Assembly: GCA_036226585.1 (NCBI GenBank)
Contig: CP108997.1
Coordinates: 6,386,001 to 6,450,000 of the forward strand
Length of the DNA: 64,000 nucleotides
Direction: 5' to 3'
Source of the DNA: Streptomyces sp. NBC_00708
GTDB lineage: Bacteria; Actinomycetota; Actinomycetes; Streptomycetales; Streptomycetaceae
Shown: positions 44,136 through 53,478 of the stretch, one piece after another
Layout of the letters: every line of letters starts with the position of its first letter
Position numbering within the stretch: position 1 is the first letter of the stretch
Program-made: the position numbers and the translations under genes
Notes under the pieces: generated by a model
Databases searched by the model: none
The model's input: only the letters and a program-made list of their open reading frames with translations
Told to the model about the DNA's origin: nothing

Positions 44136-46202
44136 TCAGACCGTTGTGTCCATCGCATCAGGGTCGACGGGGCGGCCGGAAGCCGGGGCGCCGCCGGCCG
44201 GGAGGCGGAGTGTGAAGACCGAGCCCTCACCCGGTGTGCTCACCGCCGTGGCCGTTCCGCCGTGCGCCTCCATGAGCTTGCGCACGATGGCCAGGCCGAG
44301 CCCGCTGCCGCCCGTGCGGCGGCTCCGGGACTTCTCGCCGCGCCAGAACCGGTCGAAGACATGGGCCAGGTCCTCGGCCGGGATGCCGCTGCCCGTGTCG
44401 GCGACGTCCACGAGCACCGCGTCCCCGTCCTCGGAGCCGTACGGCCGCAGTGTGACCTCCCCGCCCGACGGGGTGTGACGCACCGCGTTGGACACCAGGT
44501 TGCCCACGGCCTGCCGCAGCCGGACCGGGTCGGCCGTCAGGGGCGGCAGGGGGCGGTCCGGTGGCCGGACGCGGAGCGCGACGCCCGCCGCGTCCGCCCG
44601 CGCCTGGTGCGCGGCGGCGACCTGGCCGAGCAGCTCCTCCACCCGTACCGGCTCCGGGTGCAGCCGCAGCGCGTCGGCGTCCGCCTGCGCCAGGTCCTGG
44701 AGGTCGTCGATGATGTGCTGGAGCTGGACCGCCTCGGTGTGCAGGAAGGCGATGAACGCCGGGTCCGGCTCGGCCACCCCGTCCTGCGCCGCCTCCAGCC
44801 AGCCCCGGATGTTGCTGAGCGGGGTGCGCAGTTCATGGGCGACATCGCTGACCATGGCCTTGCGCTGGGCCTCCAGCCGGGAACGGTGCGCGGACATGTC
44901 GTTGAAAGTGGCGGCGAGCCGTCCGATCTCGTTGTCCGCGGCGACCACCACCGGCGCGCTGTCCTCCCCGTCGCGCATCAACTGGGCGGCACCCGTCAGG
45001 GCCCGCAGCGGGCGTACGAGGCGGGCGCCGACGAGCACCGAGGCGCCGACGGTCAGGGCCAGCACCAGGGCCGCCGCGCCCGCGATCCGCGCGGTGTTCG
45101 CCGGTGAGAGGTCGAAGCCGGGCACGGTGCCTCCGCCCGGGTCGCCGATGAACAGCAGCGCGGGCGAAGCGACGTACGAACTGAGCTGCTCCCGGCGGGC
45201 CGTGCCCACGCAGGAGGCGATGGCCCGGTCGTCCGCACTGGTGCCGGCCGCCTGCTGGTCGCCCGGACCGGGTACGGCGCTCGCCACCGGGCTCGGCTCC
45301 TCGCGCGGCGCTTCGGTCGCCCGGACGCTCGGCGCGGTGGACGGCGGCAGCGTGGGCGCCGCCGCCGCGGGCACCGGCACCGCCTCCGCCGGTACGGGCT
45401 CGGAGGCCTGGCCCCACGACAGGCCCAGCTCGAGGTGGACGCCATCGCGGCCCTGGCGCTCCAGACAGGCGTCGGCCAGCTGGTTGAGCGCCTCGAGGGC
45501 CTTGCGCTCGGTGGCCGTCGGGGTGTCCAGCGCGTCGACGGCGCACCGGGTGCCCTGGATCCGCTCGGGGTCGTTGCCGCCCACCACCTGGATCAGGGGC
45601 CGGCCGCTCGCACCGGCGACCACGTCCGCGGCGATCCCGAAGTCGCCGAGGCAGGCCACGCCCCGGTCCGCGATCTTCCGCAGCCGGGTCCGCTCCGAGG
45701 AGGGCAGCCGGAACGGCCCCACCGCGCGCGGGTCGACCCGGTCCGTGGTCGTGCCCGTCACCCCGGCGCCCTCGGACGCCAGCGCCGTGTCCACGGACAA
45801 CGGGTCCACCACGGCCGACGCCTGGGCGGGCAGCGCCGCCGCGTCCGTGGCCGCCGAATCGGCGAGCGGGGCGCGCGCCTGGGTCGTCAGCGCGATCCGC
45901 CGGCCGGACTGCTCGGCCAGCTCACGGACCGTCTTCCCGACACCGTCCCAGGTGGGATGAGCCGCCGCGTAGCCGAGCAGGCGGTGGTAGATCCGGGCGT
46001 CGGCGGCCAGATTCTGGCCCTGCTCCTGGCGGATCGCGCCGGACGTCGTCTGTACGGCGAGCCAGGCGGTCGCCGCCACCGAACAGGCCGCGACCAGCGC
46101 CGAGACGGCCAGCAGCCGGGCGAACAGGCTCTTGCGCAGCGGCACGGGCCGCCGGGCGCCACCCGTGCCGGGGCGGCGCCCCTTGCTACGAAGTCGCCGC
46201 AC
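44136..46202 (-). CDS. Sensor histidine kinase with large extracellular domain
   Basis: A 688-residue membrane kinase. TM1 is at about residues 27-50 (LFARLLAVSALVAACSVAAT) and TM2 at about 382-404 (ARIAGAAALVLALTVGASVL). The extracellular sensor of some 330 residues between them has paired cysteines and a Pro/Ala-rich insert. HAMP follows, then the phosphoacceptor His in VSDVAHELRTPLSNIRGW, and an ATPase domain with N box LVSNAVRHTP, G1 VDVADTGSGIP and G2 GSGLGLAIV. It autophosphorylates in response to an unknown envelope signal. Its start overlaps the response regulator gene by 17 bases, so the two form one operon. Confidence 0.93.
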   Translation of the reverse strand: MRRLRSKGRRPGTGGARRPVPLRKSLFARLLAVSALVAACSVAATAWLAVQTTSGAIRQEQGQNLAADARIYHRLLGYAAAHPTWDGVGKTVRELAEQSGRRIALTTQARAPLADSAATDAAALPAQASAVVDPLSVDTALASEGAGVTGTTTDRVDPRAVGPFRLPSSERTRLRKIADRGVACLGDFGIAADVVAGASGRPLIQVVGGNDPERIQGTRCAVDALDTPTATERKALEALNQLADACLERQGRDGVHLELGLSWGQASEPVPAEAVPVPAAAAPTLPPSTAPSVRATEAPREEPSPVASAVPGPGDQQAAGTSADDRAIASCVGTARREQLSSYVASPALLFIGDPGGGTVPGFDLSPANTARIAGAAALVLALTVGASVLVGARLVRPLRALTGAAQLMRDGEDSAPVVVAADNEIGRLAATFNDMSAHRSRLEAQRKAMVSDVAHELRTPLSNIRGWLEAAQDGVAEPDPAFIAFLHTEAVQLQHIIDDLQDLAQADADALRLHPEPVRVEELLGQVAAAHQARADAAGVALRVRPPDRPLPPLTADPVRLRQAVGNLVSNAVRHTPSGGEVTLRPYGSEDGDAVLVDVADTGSGIPAEDLAHVFDRFWRGEKSRSRRTGGSGLGLAIVRKLMEAHGGTATAVSTPGEGSVFTLRLPAGGAPASGRPVDPDAMDTTV

Positions 46203-46914
46203 GGGCCGCCGCCTTCGCCGGGTCCGTCAGCTTGTAGCCGACACCGAAGACGGTGAGCAGCCGGACCGGCCGGCGCGGGGCCGGTTCGATCTTCTTGCGC
46301 AGGTTCATCACATGCACATCGACGGTCCGGTCACTGATGTACCGGTCGAAGCCGTGCAGTTCGGCGAGGAGCTGCTGCCGCGAGAACACCCGGTCGGGCT
46401 CGGCGGCCAGCGCGGACAGAATCCGGAACTCGCCGGGCGTGCACTCCACGGCGCGCCCCTCCACCGACACCACGTGCCGGACCGGATCGACGACCAGCGC
46501 CCCCACCCGCAGCACACCCGAGTCGTCCGGATCGCCTCCCGCCGCGTGCCGGTTGCGGCGCAGCAGCGTACGCACCCGGGCCATCAGCTCACGCGGGCTG
46601 TACGGCTTGGTCACGTAGTCGTCGGCGCCCAGATCGAGGCCGAGCAGCAGATCGTCCTCCGTGGTGCGGGCCGTGAGCATCAGAACCGGCAGCTCACGGT
46701 GTTCGGCGCGCAGCACGCGTACGACGTCGAGGCCGTCGGCCCTCGGCATCATCACATCGAGGACCAGCAGATCGGGTTCCCGGTGCCGTACCGCGTCGAG
46801 CGCCGCGAGGCCGTCGGGGCAGACGGTCACCCGGTGGCCCTCCCGCTCGAGGTAGCGGCGGAGGAGTTCGGCCTGATTCTCGTCGTCTTCGGCGACGATC
46901 ACGTTTGCGCACAC
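46186..46914 (-). CDS. OmpR/PhoB-family response regulator
   Basis: A 242-residue regulator. The receiver domain has the acidic pocket VAEDDENQ and the phosphorylated aspartate in DLLVLDVMMPRADG at about residue 55, with the conserved lysine in DDYVTKPYSPREL. A winged helix-turn-helix DNA-binding domain occupies about residues 140-230, ending ISDRTVDVHVMNLRKKIEP and TVFGVGYKL. A GTG start at 46914 is used. It is the first gene of the operon with the kinase. Target promoters are not identifiable here; the adjacent surface protein and sortase are candidates by position only. Confidence 0.94.
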   Translation of the reverse strand: MCANVIVAEDDENQAELLRRYLEREGHRVTVCPDGLAALDAVRHREPDLLVLDVMMPRADGLDVVRVLRAEHRELPVLMLTARTTEDDLLLGLDLGADDYVTKPYSPRELMARVRTLLRRNRHAAGGDPDDSGVLRVGALVVDPVRHVVSVEGRAVECTPGEFRILSALAAEPDRVFSRQQLLAELHGFDRYISDRTVDVHVMNLRKKIEPAPRRPVRLLTVFGVGYKLTDPAKAAARAATS

Positions 46915-46963
46915 CTGATCGATCGTAAACGGGACGGATATCGTGCCGCCGGCCCCTCCGTCC

Positions 46964-48703
46964 CTACTCCGCCTCGCCGCCCCGGTACGCCTCCATCAGC
47001 TCGTCGTGCGCGGCGACGATGTCCCGGGCGAGGACGGTGACCATCTCCTGGCGGGTCGGCGTGGAGTCGGTGTGCGCGGAGAACAGCCGCAGATCGCGCT
47101 GCGCGGACGCCTTCGCGCACAGCTCGCGGGCGAACCGCGCGTTGCCGACGATGTCGGCCCTGCCGCCGTCCACGATCGCCGTGCACAGGGAGGCCAGGAC
47201 GTCGAGCGCGCCGGCGTCGGGTTCGTCGCCCTGGGACGCCAGCACGGACCGGGCGATCAGGACCAGTTCCCCGGCGGAGTACGAGGGGAAGTCGACGCGG
47301 GTGTTGAACCGCGAGACCAGACCGGGGTTGGACGCGAGCAGCCCGGCCATCTCCTCCCGGTATCCGGCGAGTACGACGACGAGCCGGTCCCGGTCGTCCT
47401 CGGCCCGCTTCAGCAGCACCTGGAGCGCCTCGGCACCGAAGGCGTCGCCGCCGCTGATCCCGGTGTTGTGCAGCGCGTACGCCTCGTCGATGAACAGGAC
47501 CCCGTTCAGCGCCGAGTCGATGACCCCGTTGGTCTTGAGGGCCGTCGAGCCGAGGTGCTGCCCGACCAGATCCACGCGCTGGGCCTCCACCACATGCCCC
47601 GAACTCAGCAGCCCGAGCCCGGCGAAGACCTGGCCGATGATCCGGGCGACGGTCGTCTTGCCGGTGCCGGGCGGCCCCGCGAAGACGAAGTGCCGGGGCC
47701 GGGCCCCGCCGGGCAGGCCCTGCTCCTCGCGCAGCGCGGACATGCGCAACTGCGCGAGCAGGGTCAGCACCTGCCGCTTCACGGGCTGCAGCCCGATCAT
47801 GGCGTCCAGCGACCGCTGTGCCTCGGCGAGCAGCCGGGCCCGCTCCTCGGCGGAGAGCCCGCCCGCCTCGGCGGCGCCGGAGGGGGCGGGAGCGGAGGGG
47901 GCCGGAGCGGCCGTGGCCGCGACCGAGGCGGCGGGCTGCGGGGCGGGCGCGTTCACCGGGCGGGCCAGGGCGCGCGACTCCACGTCGAGCAGGTCGGGCG
48001 CGCACCGGAACGCGTACTGGTAGCGCTTCAGCGCCTCCTCCTGCCGCCCCAGCGCCTCCAGCGACCGCCCCACGAAGTACTTCGTCTCCGCGTCGAACCG
48101 GCTGCCCGCCTCCAGCTTCCCCGGCAACGGGGCCAGTACGTTCATCGCCTCGTGGTACACCCCCTGCGCGAACAGCGCCGCGCCCACGTACAACTGCGCC
48201 TCGTCGCGCAGGAACGCGTCACCGATCCCGGGCGCGAACTTCAGGACCAGCGGCCAGTCCTCCTTGAGGAACGCGTACCGGGTACACACGAACCGGGTCT
48301 CGTCGCAGTCCAGCAGGGCGGTGGAGAGCCCCTTCCACGCCTCGTCGGGCCGCCGCTCGTCCAGCAGCGAGGACATCGCCGCCAGCCACAGGTCGCGGGC
48401 GTTCTCCAGCCGGAAGGTGACGTAGTGGCCGATCTGGAACGTGGACCGGAACGGCGACTGGAACTTCGCCCGCAGCGCGCCGAAGTTCGCCGAGGCGCGG
48501 AGCATGCCGTCCAGCGCCGCCTTCTTGTCCGTGCCGGTCACATGCAGCCCCAGCCAGGCGTCGGCGGCGCCGGGGTCGTGCTGCGTGGCGAGCGCGAACT
48601 GCGCGGCGGCTCCCGGGTGGTCACCCTGCCGCATGAGAACCATGCCCTGGTTCCACGCCTGCTCGGCCTTCCTGGCCGACCCCCGGCTCGCGGCACCCTG
48701 CAC
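46964..48703 (-). CDS. EccA/CbbX-type AAA+ ATPase with N-terminal TPR domain
   Basis: A 579-residue protein. The N-terminal half is a TPR-like helical domain (AWNQGMVLMRQGDHPGAAAQ, FVGRSLEALGRQEEALKRYQ). A Pro/Ala linker leads to a CbbX-type AAA+ domain with MIGLQPVKRQV, Walker A FAGPPGTGKTTVAR, Walker B GVLFIDEAYAL and the arginine region LVSRFNTRVDFPSY. Layout and length match EccA of type VII secretion systems. No other ESX components are in the window, so it is either an orphan or serves a distant locus. GTG at 48703 is chosen because GAGGGGAGA stands 5 bases before it. It is divergent from the large methylase gene. Confidence 0.88.
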   Translation of the reverse strand: MQGAASRGSARKAEQAWNQGMVLMRQGDHPGAAAQFALATQHDPGAADAWLGLHVTGTDKKAALDGMLRASANFGALRAKFQSPFRSTFQIGHYVTFRLENARDLWLAAMSSLLDERRPDEAWKGLSTALLDCDETRFVCTRYAFLKEDWPLVLKFAPGIGDAFLRDEAQLYVGAALFAQGVYHEAMNVLAPLPGKLEAGSRFDAETKYFVGRSLEALGRQEEALKRYQYAFRCAPDLLDVESRALARPVNAPAPQPAASVAATAAPAPSAPAPSGAAEAGGLSAEERARLLAEAQRSLDAMIGLQPVKRQVLTLLAQLRMSALREEQGLPGGARPRHFVFAGPPGTGKTTVARIIGQVFAGLGLLSSGHVVEAQRVDLVGQHLGSTALKTNGVIDSALNGVLFIDEAYALHNTGISGGDAFGAEALQVLLKRAEDDRDRLVVVLAGYREEMAGLLASNPGLVSRFNTRVDFPSYSAGELVLIARSVLASQGDEPDAGALDVLASLCTAIVDGGRADIVGNARFARELCAKASAQRDLRLFSAHTDSTPTRQEMVTVLARDIVAAHDELMEAYRGGEAE

Positions 48704-48926
48704 GTGATTCTCCCCTCGCCGGGCCCGCCGCCCCGTGGCCCCGGCCGCCCGTGAATCGCACCTGGAACGCTGGTCAGGATAGCCAACGCCGACGACCGGC
48801 CGGGGGCGAGCGGTCTCCCGGCCCCCACGTATAGGCTTTCCGGGCCCGGCGAGGGCCGGCCCCTGCCCGATCGGCCGCCCCGCGCACCCGCCCGCCTCCC
48901 ACCGACTCCGCCGGGAAGTCCGCCTG

Positions 48927-51900
48927 ATGTCCGTCACCGCCAGCAGCCGGACCCGGACACCGGACGGGCCCCGCGCGGACCGGCTCCGCCGGGGCGTGCG
49001 CGCCGCCCTCATCACCCTGGGCACCGGCTTCCTGCGCCACCCCGCCAACGCGGCCCTGCGCGAGACCGCCGACGCCCACGCCCTGTACGACGCGCTGCTG
49101 CGCCTCGTCTACCGCCTCCTGGTCGTCTTCGTCGCCGAGGACCGCGACGCCCTGCTGCTCCCGGACGCGAGCGACCACGCCAGGGAGCGGTACGCGGCGC
49201 ACTTCTCGTCGGCCCGCCTGCGCGCCCTCGCCCGCGAGCGGCGCGGCCCGGAGCACGGGGAGCTGTACGCGGCCCTGCGGACCGTGCTGGACGCCCTCGG
49301 AAACGCCGACGGCCGCCCCGATCTGGGCCTGCCCGGTCTCGGCGGCATCTTCGACGCCACGGAGGCCGACGCCCCGCTGCACGGCCTGGCCCTGTCCGAC
49401 GCTCACCTGCTGACCGCGGTGCGCCACCTCACCCCGGCCCCGGACCCGGGCACGCGCCGCCCCCGTACGGTCGACGACCGCGGCCCGGAGGCCGGGGAAC
49501 TGGGCTCCGTCTACGAATCGCTCCTCCAGCTCGTCCCCCGGATCGACGCGACCGACCGGACTTTCGCGCTGGTCGGGCTGCCCGGCAACACCCGGAGGAC
49601 GACCGGCTCCTACTACACCCCGTCGGCGCTCGTCGAGTGCCTGCTCGACGCCGCCCTCGACCCGGTGCTGGACGCCGCTGTCGCACGCGGTGAGAGGGCG
49701 GCCACCGCGACGGCCGCCGCCGATCCGTCCGAGGTGGTCGTCCGGGAACTGCTCTCGCTCACGGTGTGCGACCCCGCGTGCGGCTCCGGCCACTTTCTGG
49801 TGGCGGCGGCCCGCCGCATCGCCGCACGGGTCGCCGCCGTACGGACACGCACCGCCGTACCCGCCCCGGAAGCGGTCCGCGAAGCCCTCCACGAGGTCGT
49901 CGCCCGCTGTGTCCACGGCGTCGACCTCAACCCGATGGCGGTCGACCTGGCCAAGGTGTCGCTGTGGCTGGAAATCCTGGAACCGGGCCGGCCGCTGGGC
50001 TTCCCGGACACCCGCGTCAAGCACGGCAACGCCCTGATCGGCGCCACGCCCGGTCTGCTGCGGCACGGCATCCCCGACGCGGCGTTCCAGCCCGCGGAAG
50101 GCGACGACAGGGGGTACGCCAGGGCCCTGAAGAGGCGCAACAGGGCCGAGCGGGCCGTCTCGTGCGGCGAGGTGGACCGGCCGGCGGACGACGGGCACGC
50201 GCGGCACGTCGCCGACGCCTGGTGTGCCGCGTTCCTGTGGAGGAGGACGGCGGACGCACCGCCGCCGGTGACCGACGCGGTCCTCCGTAATCTGCGGGAC
50301 GCGCCCCGGGCCACGCACGAGGAGATCGTGCGGCTGCGGAGGAAGTACGGGTTCTTCCACTGGCACCTGGAATTCCCCGAGGTGTTCCCCGACGGCTCCG
50401 GGGACGGCACCGGCGGCTTCGACTGCGTCCTGGGCAACCCGCCGTGGGAGCGCATCAAGCTCCAGGAGCAGGAGTTCTTCGCCCAGCACGACCCGGAGAT
50501 CGCCGCCGCCAGGACCGCCGCCGCCCGCAAACGCCTGATCGCCGCGCTGAGGGAGGACCCGGACCGCGCCGCACTGCATGCCGGGTTCGAGGCGGCCAAG
50601 CGCCGGGCGGAGGGCGCGAGTCGCTTCCTGCGCAACGCGGGGCGGTACCCGCTCACCGGGCGCGGCGACATCAACACGTACGCCGTCTTCGCCGAGGCGG
50701 TCCGTGCGCTGACCGGCCCGCGCGGCCGGACGGGCGTCATCGTGCCCACGGGCATCGCCACGGACGCCACGACCCAGTACTTCTTCAAGGACCTGGTGCT
50801 CACGGGCGCGCTGGCAGCCCTGTACGACTTCGAGAACGCAGCGCCCGTCTTCCCGGACGTCCACCGCTCGTTCAAGTTCAGCATCCTGTCCATGACCGGG
50901 CGCGCCCTGCGCGAACCGGCCGCGAGGTTCGCCTTCTTCCTCCGCGATCCGGCCGAACTGTGCGACGAGGGGAAGGCGTTCACCCTCACACCCGAGGAGA
51001 TCACCCTCCTCAACCCCAACACGGGCACCTGCCCCGTCTTCCGCTCCCGCCGCGACGCCGAGATCACCCTCGGCGTCTACGAGCGGGTCCCGGTCCTGGT
51101 CGAGGAGGGCGATCCGGGCCGCAACCCGTGGGGCGTCACCTTCGCAACGATGCTCCACATGGCCAACGACTCGCACCGCTTCCGCACCCGCGAGGAGCTG
51201 ACGGCCACCGGCTGGCAGCCGTCCGCGAACACCTTCGTCCACGGGGACCGGGCCATGCTGCCGCTGTACGAGGCGAAGATGGTCGACGCCTACAACCACC
51301 GCGCGGCCGACGTGGTGAAGAGCGCCACCGCCGTCAAACGCCAGAACCAGCCCGCCTACCTGACGGCCGACGCCTGGACCTCCGCATCCCGCCTCGCCGT
51401 ACCCGGCAACTGGGTGGACCGGGCCGACACCCCGCCCGACGCCCCGCCCGGCTGGCTCGCCTTCCTCCGCATCAGCAGCCCCACCAACCAGCGCACCATG
51501 ATCTCCGCGATCCTGCCGCGCGCCGCGATCGGCGACTCCGTCTTCCTGCTGCGCACCAGGACCTCACGGGACGCCGTCGCGCTCGTGGCCCACTTCAACT
51601 CCTTCGTCTACGACTACCTCACCCGCCAGAAGGCCGCCGGGCTCAACCTCAGCTTCTTCTACATCCGCCAACTCCCCGTGCCGGCGCCCGAAACCGTCCG
51701 CCGCCACATGGACTTCCTGACCCCGCGCGTCCTGGAACTCACCTACACCGCCCACGACATGAGCCCCTTCGCCGCCGACCTCGGAGACACGGGCGCCCCG
51801 TTCCGCTGGGACGAGTCCCGCCGGGGCCGGATCCGCGCCGAACTCGACGCGTTCTTCCTCCACCTCTACGGAATCGGCCGCGCGGACGCCGGCCACATCC

Positions 51901-52112
51901 TGGACACCTTCCCCATCGTCCGGCGCAAGGACGAGGCGCGGTACGGGGGTTACCGCACGAAGGACCTGATCCTCGCCGACTACGACCGCATGGCCGCCGG
52001 CGGCGTCGGACCGGGCGGAACGTACACCTCCACGCTCCTCCCGCCGCCCGGCCAGGGGGCCCGGCACACCTGCCCCACCCCGGTCGCCGCCCCCGCTCCG
52101 CCCGGAACCTAG
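48927..52112 (+). CDS. Large Eco57I-like N6-adenine DNA methylase
   Basis: A 1061-residue protein. The segment LGTGFLRHPANAALRETADA with LLRLVYRLLVVFVAEDRDAL is normally preceded in related enzymes by a further N-terminal domain, so this copy may be N-terminally short. TGSYYTPSALVECLLDAALD leads into the SAM motif CDPACGSGHFLVAAARR near residue 281; HGVDLNPMAVDLAKVSLWLE and the catalytic NPPW at 504-507 follow. The C-terminal third looks like a target-recognition region. It could be a solitary methylase or the modification part of a type IIG or BREX/DISARM-like system, but none of the partner genes of those systems is adjacent. It is divergent from the EccA-like gene. Confidence 0.85.
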   Translation: MSVTASSRTRTPDGPRADRLRRGVRAALITLGTGFLRHPANAALRETADAHALYDALLRLVYRLLVVFVAEDRDALLLPDASDHARERYAAHFSSARLRALARERRGPEHGELYAALRTVLDALGNADGRPDLGLPGLGGIFDATEADAPLHGLALSDAHLLTAVRHLTPAPDPGTRRPRTVDDRGPEAGELGSVYESLLQLVPRIDATDRTFALVGLPGNTRRTTGSYYTPSALVECLLDAALDPVLDAAVARGERAATATAAADPSEVVVRELLSLTVCDPACGSGHFLVAAARRIAARVAAVRTRTAVPAPEAVREALHEVVARCVHGVDLNPMAVDLAKVSLWLEILEPGRPLGFPDTRVKHGNALIGATPGLLRHGIPDAAFQPAEGDDRGYARALKRRNRAERAVSCGEVDRPADDGHARHVADAWCAAFLWRRTADAPPPVTDAVLRNLRDAPRATHEEIVRLRRKYGFFHWHLEFPEVFPDGSGDGTGGFDCVLGNPPWERIKLQEQEFFAQHDPEIAAARTAAARKRLIAALREDPDRAALHAGFEAAKRRAEGASRFLRNAGRYPLTGRGDINTYAVFAEAVRALTGPRGRTGVIVPTGIATDATTQYFFKDLVLTGALAALYDFENAAPVFPDVHRSFKFSILSMTGRALREPAARFAFFLRDPAELCDEGKAFTLTPEEITLLNPNTGTCPVFRSRRDAEITLGVYERVPVLVEEGDPGRNPWGVTFATMLHMANDSHRFRTREELTATGWQPSANTFVHGDRAMLPLYEAKMVDAYNHRAADVVKSATAVKRQNQPAYLTADAWTSASRLAVPGNWVDRADTPPDAPPGWLAFLRISSPTNQRTMISAILPRAAIGDSVFLLRTRTSRDAVALVAHFNSFVYDYLTRQKAAGLNLSFFYIRQLPVPAPETVRRHMDFLTPRVLELTYTAHDMSPFAADLGDTGAPFRWDESRRGRIRAELDAFFLHLYGIGRADAGHILDTFPIVRRKDEARYGGYRTKDLILADYDRMAAGGVGPGGTYTSTLLPPPGQGARHTCPTPVAAPAPPGT

Positions 52113-52192
52113 TGGAAATGCGCTGAGGTGGAGGAGGTTCGGAAGTCTCACCGCATGAGCCACATGAGCCGGTAAAAACGGGAGGCGATCTC

Positions 52193-53245
52193 GTGCTCAG
52201 CTCCGCAGCACCCGCGCAGTACCTGCCCACGCAGACCAGCCCGCCGCAGCCGCCGGCCGAGGCGACGGTGCGCCTCAGGTTCCACACCGTGCACGGATAC
52301 CGCCGCGCCTACCGGATCGCCGGACACGGCCCGGCGATCCTCCTCATCCACGGCATCGGCGGCTCCTCCGCGACCTGGGAACACCTGATCCCCGTACTGG
52401 CCCGCAATCACACGGTCATCGCTCCCGACCTCCTCGGCCACGGCGCCTCCGACAAGCCGCGCGCCGACTACTCGGTCGCCGCCTACGCGAACGGCATACG
52501 CGACCTCCTGGGTGTCCTGGGCGTCGACCGCGTCACCCTGATCGGCCACTCGCTGGGCGGCGGTGTGGCCATGCAGTTCGCCTACCAGTTCCCCGAGCAC
52601 ACCGACCGCCTCATCCTGGTCAGCGCAGGCGGGGTGGGCCGCGAGGTCACCAAGGTGCTGCGCGCGGTGTCGCTCCCCGGCGCCGACCTGCTGCTCTCCC
52701 TGCTCAGCCTCCCCGGTATGCGCGGCCGGATGGGCCTGATCACCGGCCTGATGAAGCTCCTGGACACGGACCTGGGCCAGGACGCCGGGGAAATGCTGAA
52801 CGTCGTCGACGCCCTGCCCGACGCCACGTCCCGCGCCGCGTTCATCGCCACGCTGCGCTCGGTGGTCGACTGGAAGGGCCAGATGATCACCATGCTCGAC
52901 CGCTGTTACCTCGCCGCCGGCATGCCCACCCAGCTCGTCTGGGGCTCCCGCGACAGCGTCGTCCCCGTCCGCCACGCCCATCGCGCCCACGCCGCGATGC
53001 CGGGCAGCCGCCTGGAGATCTTCGAGGGCGCCGGACACTTCCCCTTCCACGCCGACCCGGACCGCTTCTGCGCCCTCGTCGACGACTTCATCAGCACGAC
53101 CACCCCGGCCGACTGGAGCCCCGAGCGCTGGCGCGTACTCCTGCGCAAGGGCCGCCCCGGCCGCACGCTGGGCGTGGTCGCCGCCGCGCACCAGCGGGCG
53201 GTGGTCCGCGACCTGCGGCTGGTCAGCGAGCGCAGCGCGACGTGA
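52193..53245 (+). CDS. Alpha/beta hydrolase
   Basis: A 350-residue serine hydrolase. The oxyanion motif is LLIHGIGGSSATWE at about residues 44-57, the nucleophile elbow is LIGHSLGGG with the catalytic serine near residue 122, the acid lies in WGSRDSVVPV, and the histidine in GAGHFPFHADP. Relatives include haloalkane dehalogenase-, epoxide hydrolase- and lipase-like enzymes, so the substrate is open. The GTG at 52193 is chosen because GGGAGG lies 7 bases before it. A short basic extension follows the fold (RWRVLLRKGRPGRTLG). The gene starts 80 bases after the methylase stop. Confidence 0.88.
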   Translation: MLSSAAPAQYLPTQTSPPQPPAEATVRLRFHTVHGYRRAYRIAGHGPAILLIHGIGGSSATWEHLIPVLARNHTVIAPDLLGHGASDKPRADYSVAAYANGIRDLLGVLGVDRVTLIGHSLGGGVAMQFAYQFPEHTDRLILVSAGGVGREVTKVLRAVSLPGADLLLSLLSLPGMRGRMGLITGLMKLLDTDLGQDAGEMLNVVDALPDATSRAAFIATLRSVVDWKGQMITMLDRCYLAAGMPTQLVWGSRDSVVPVRHAHRAHAAMPGSRLEIFEGAGHFPFHADPDRFCALVDDFISTTTPADWSPERWRVLLRKGRPGRTLGVVAAAHQRAVVRDLRLVSERSAT

Positions 53246-53478
53246 AGGCGGGCCCGCCCCACGCGGCGGTGTGCGCGTGCCGGGTGACACCCGCGATCAG
53301 CTCGTAGCCGCCGGGCCTCCGGGGGAATGAACGCGGTCGCGGCGGGTAGGTTCGCCGACTGTTCCGCCCGGCGTCATTCCGTGCACACTGCAAGGGTCTT
53401 ACGCGGAGCCCGCCGGGTCTGGAACACTCCAGTCGCTTCCCGCCCCCACATCCCCCCACCCGCAAAGGCCCCCCACCC

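Noticed and set aside
48774..51299. 841-codon minus-strand frame opposite the large methylase
   Set aside because: Shadow frame for the same reasons; the methylase has intact SAM and NPPW motifs.
39353..52112. BREX, DISARM or complete Dnd system
   Set aside because: Adenine methylases and a DndB-like protein are present, but none of the defining partners (PglZ, BrxC, DrmA/B, DndC/D/E) is in the window.
53223..53360. Minus-strand frame ending GYELIAGVTRHAHTAAWGG between the hydrolase and the phospholipase
   Set aside because: It reads plausibly for about 30 residues but overlaps the end of the hydrolase gene, has no ribosome site and shows no family I recognise.
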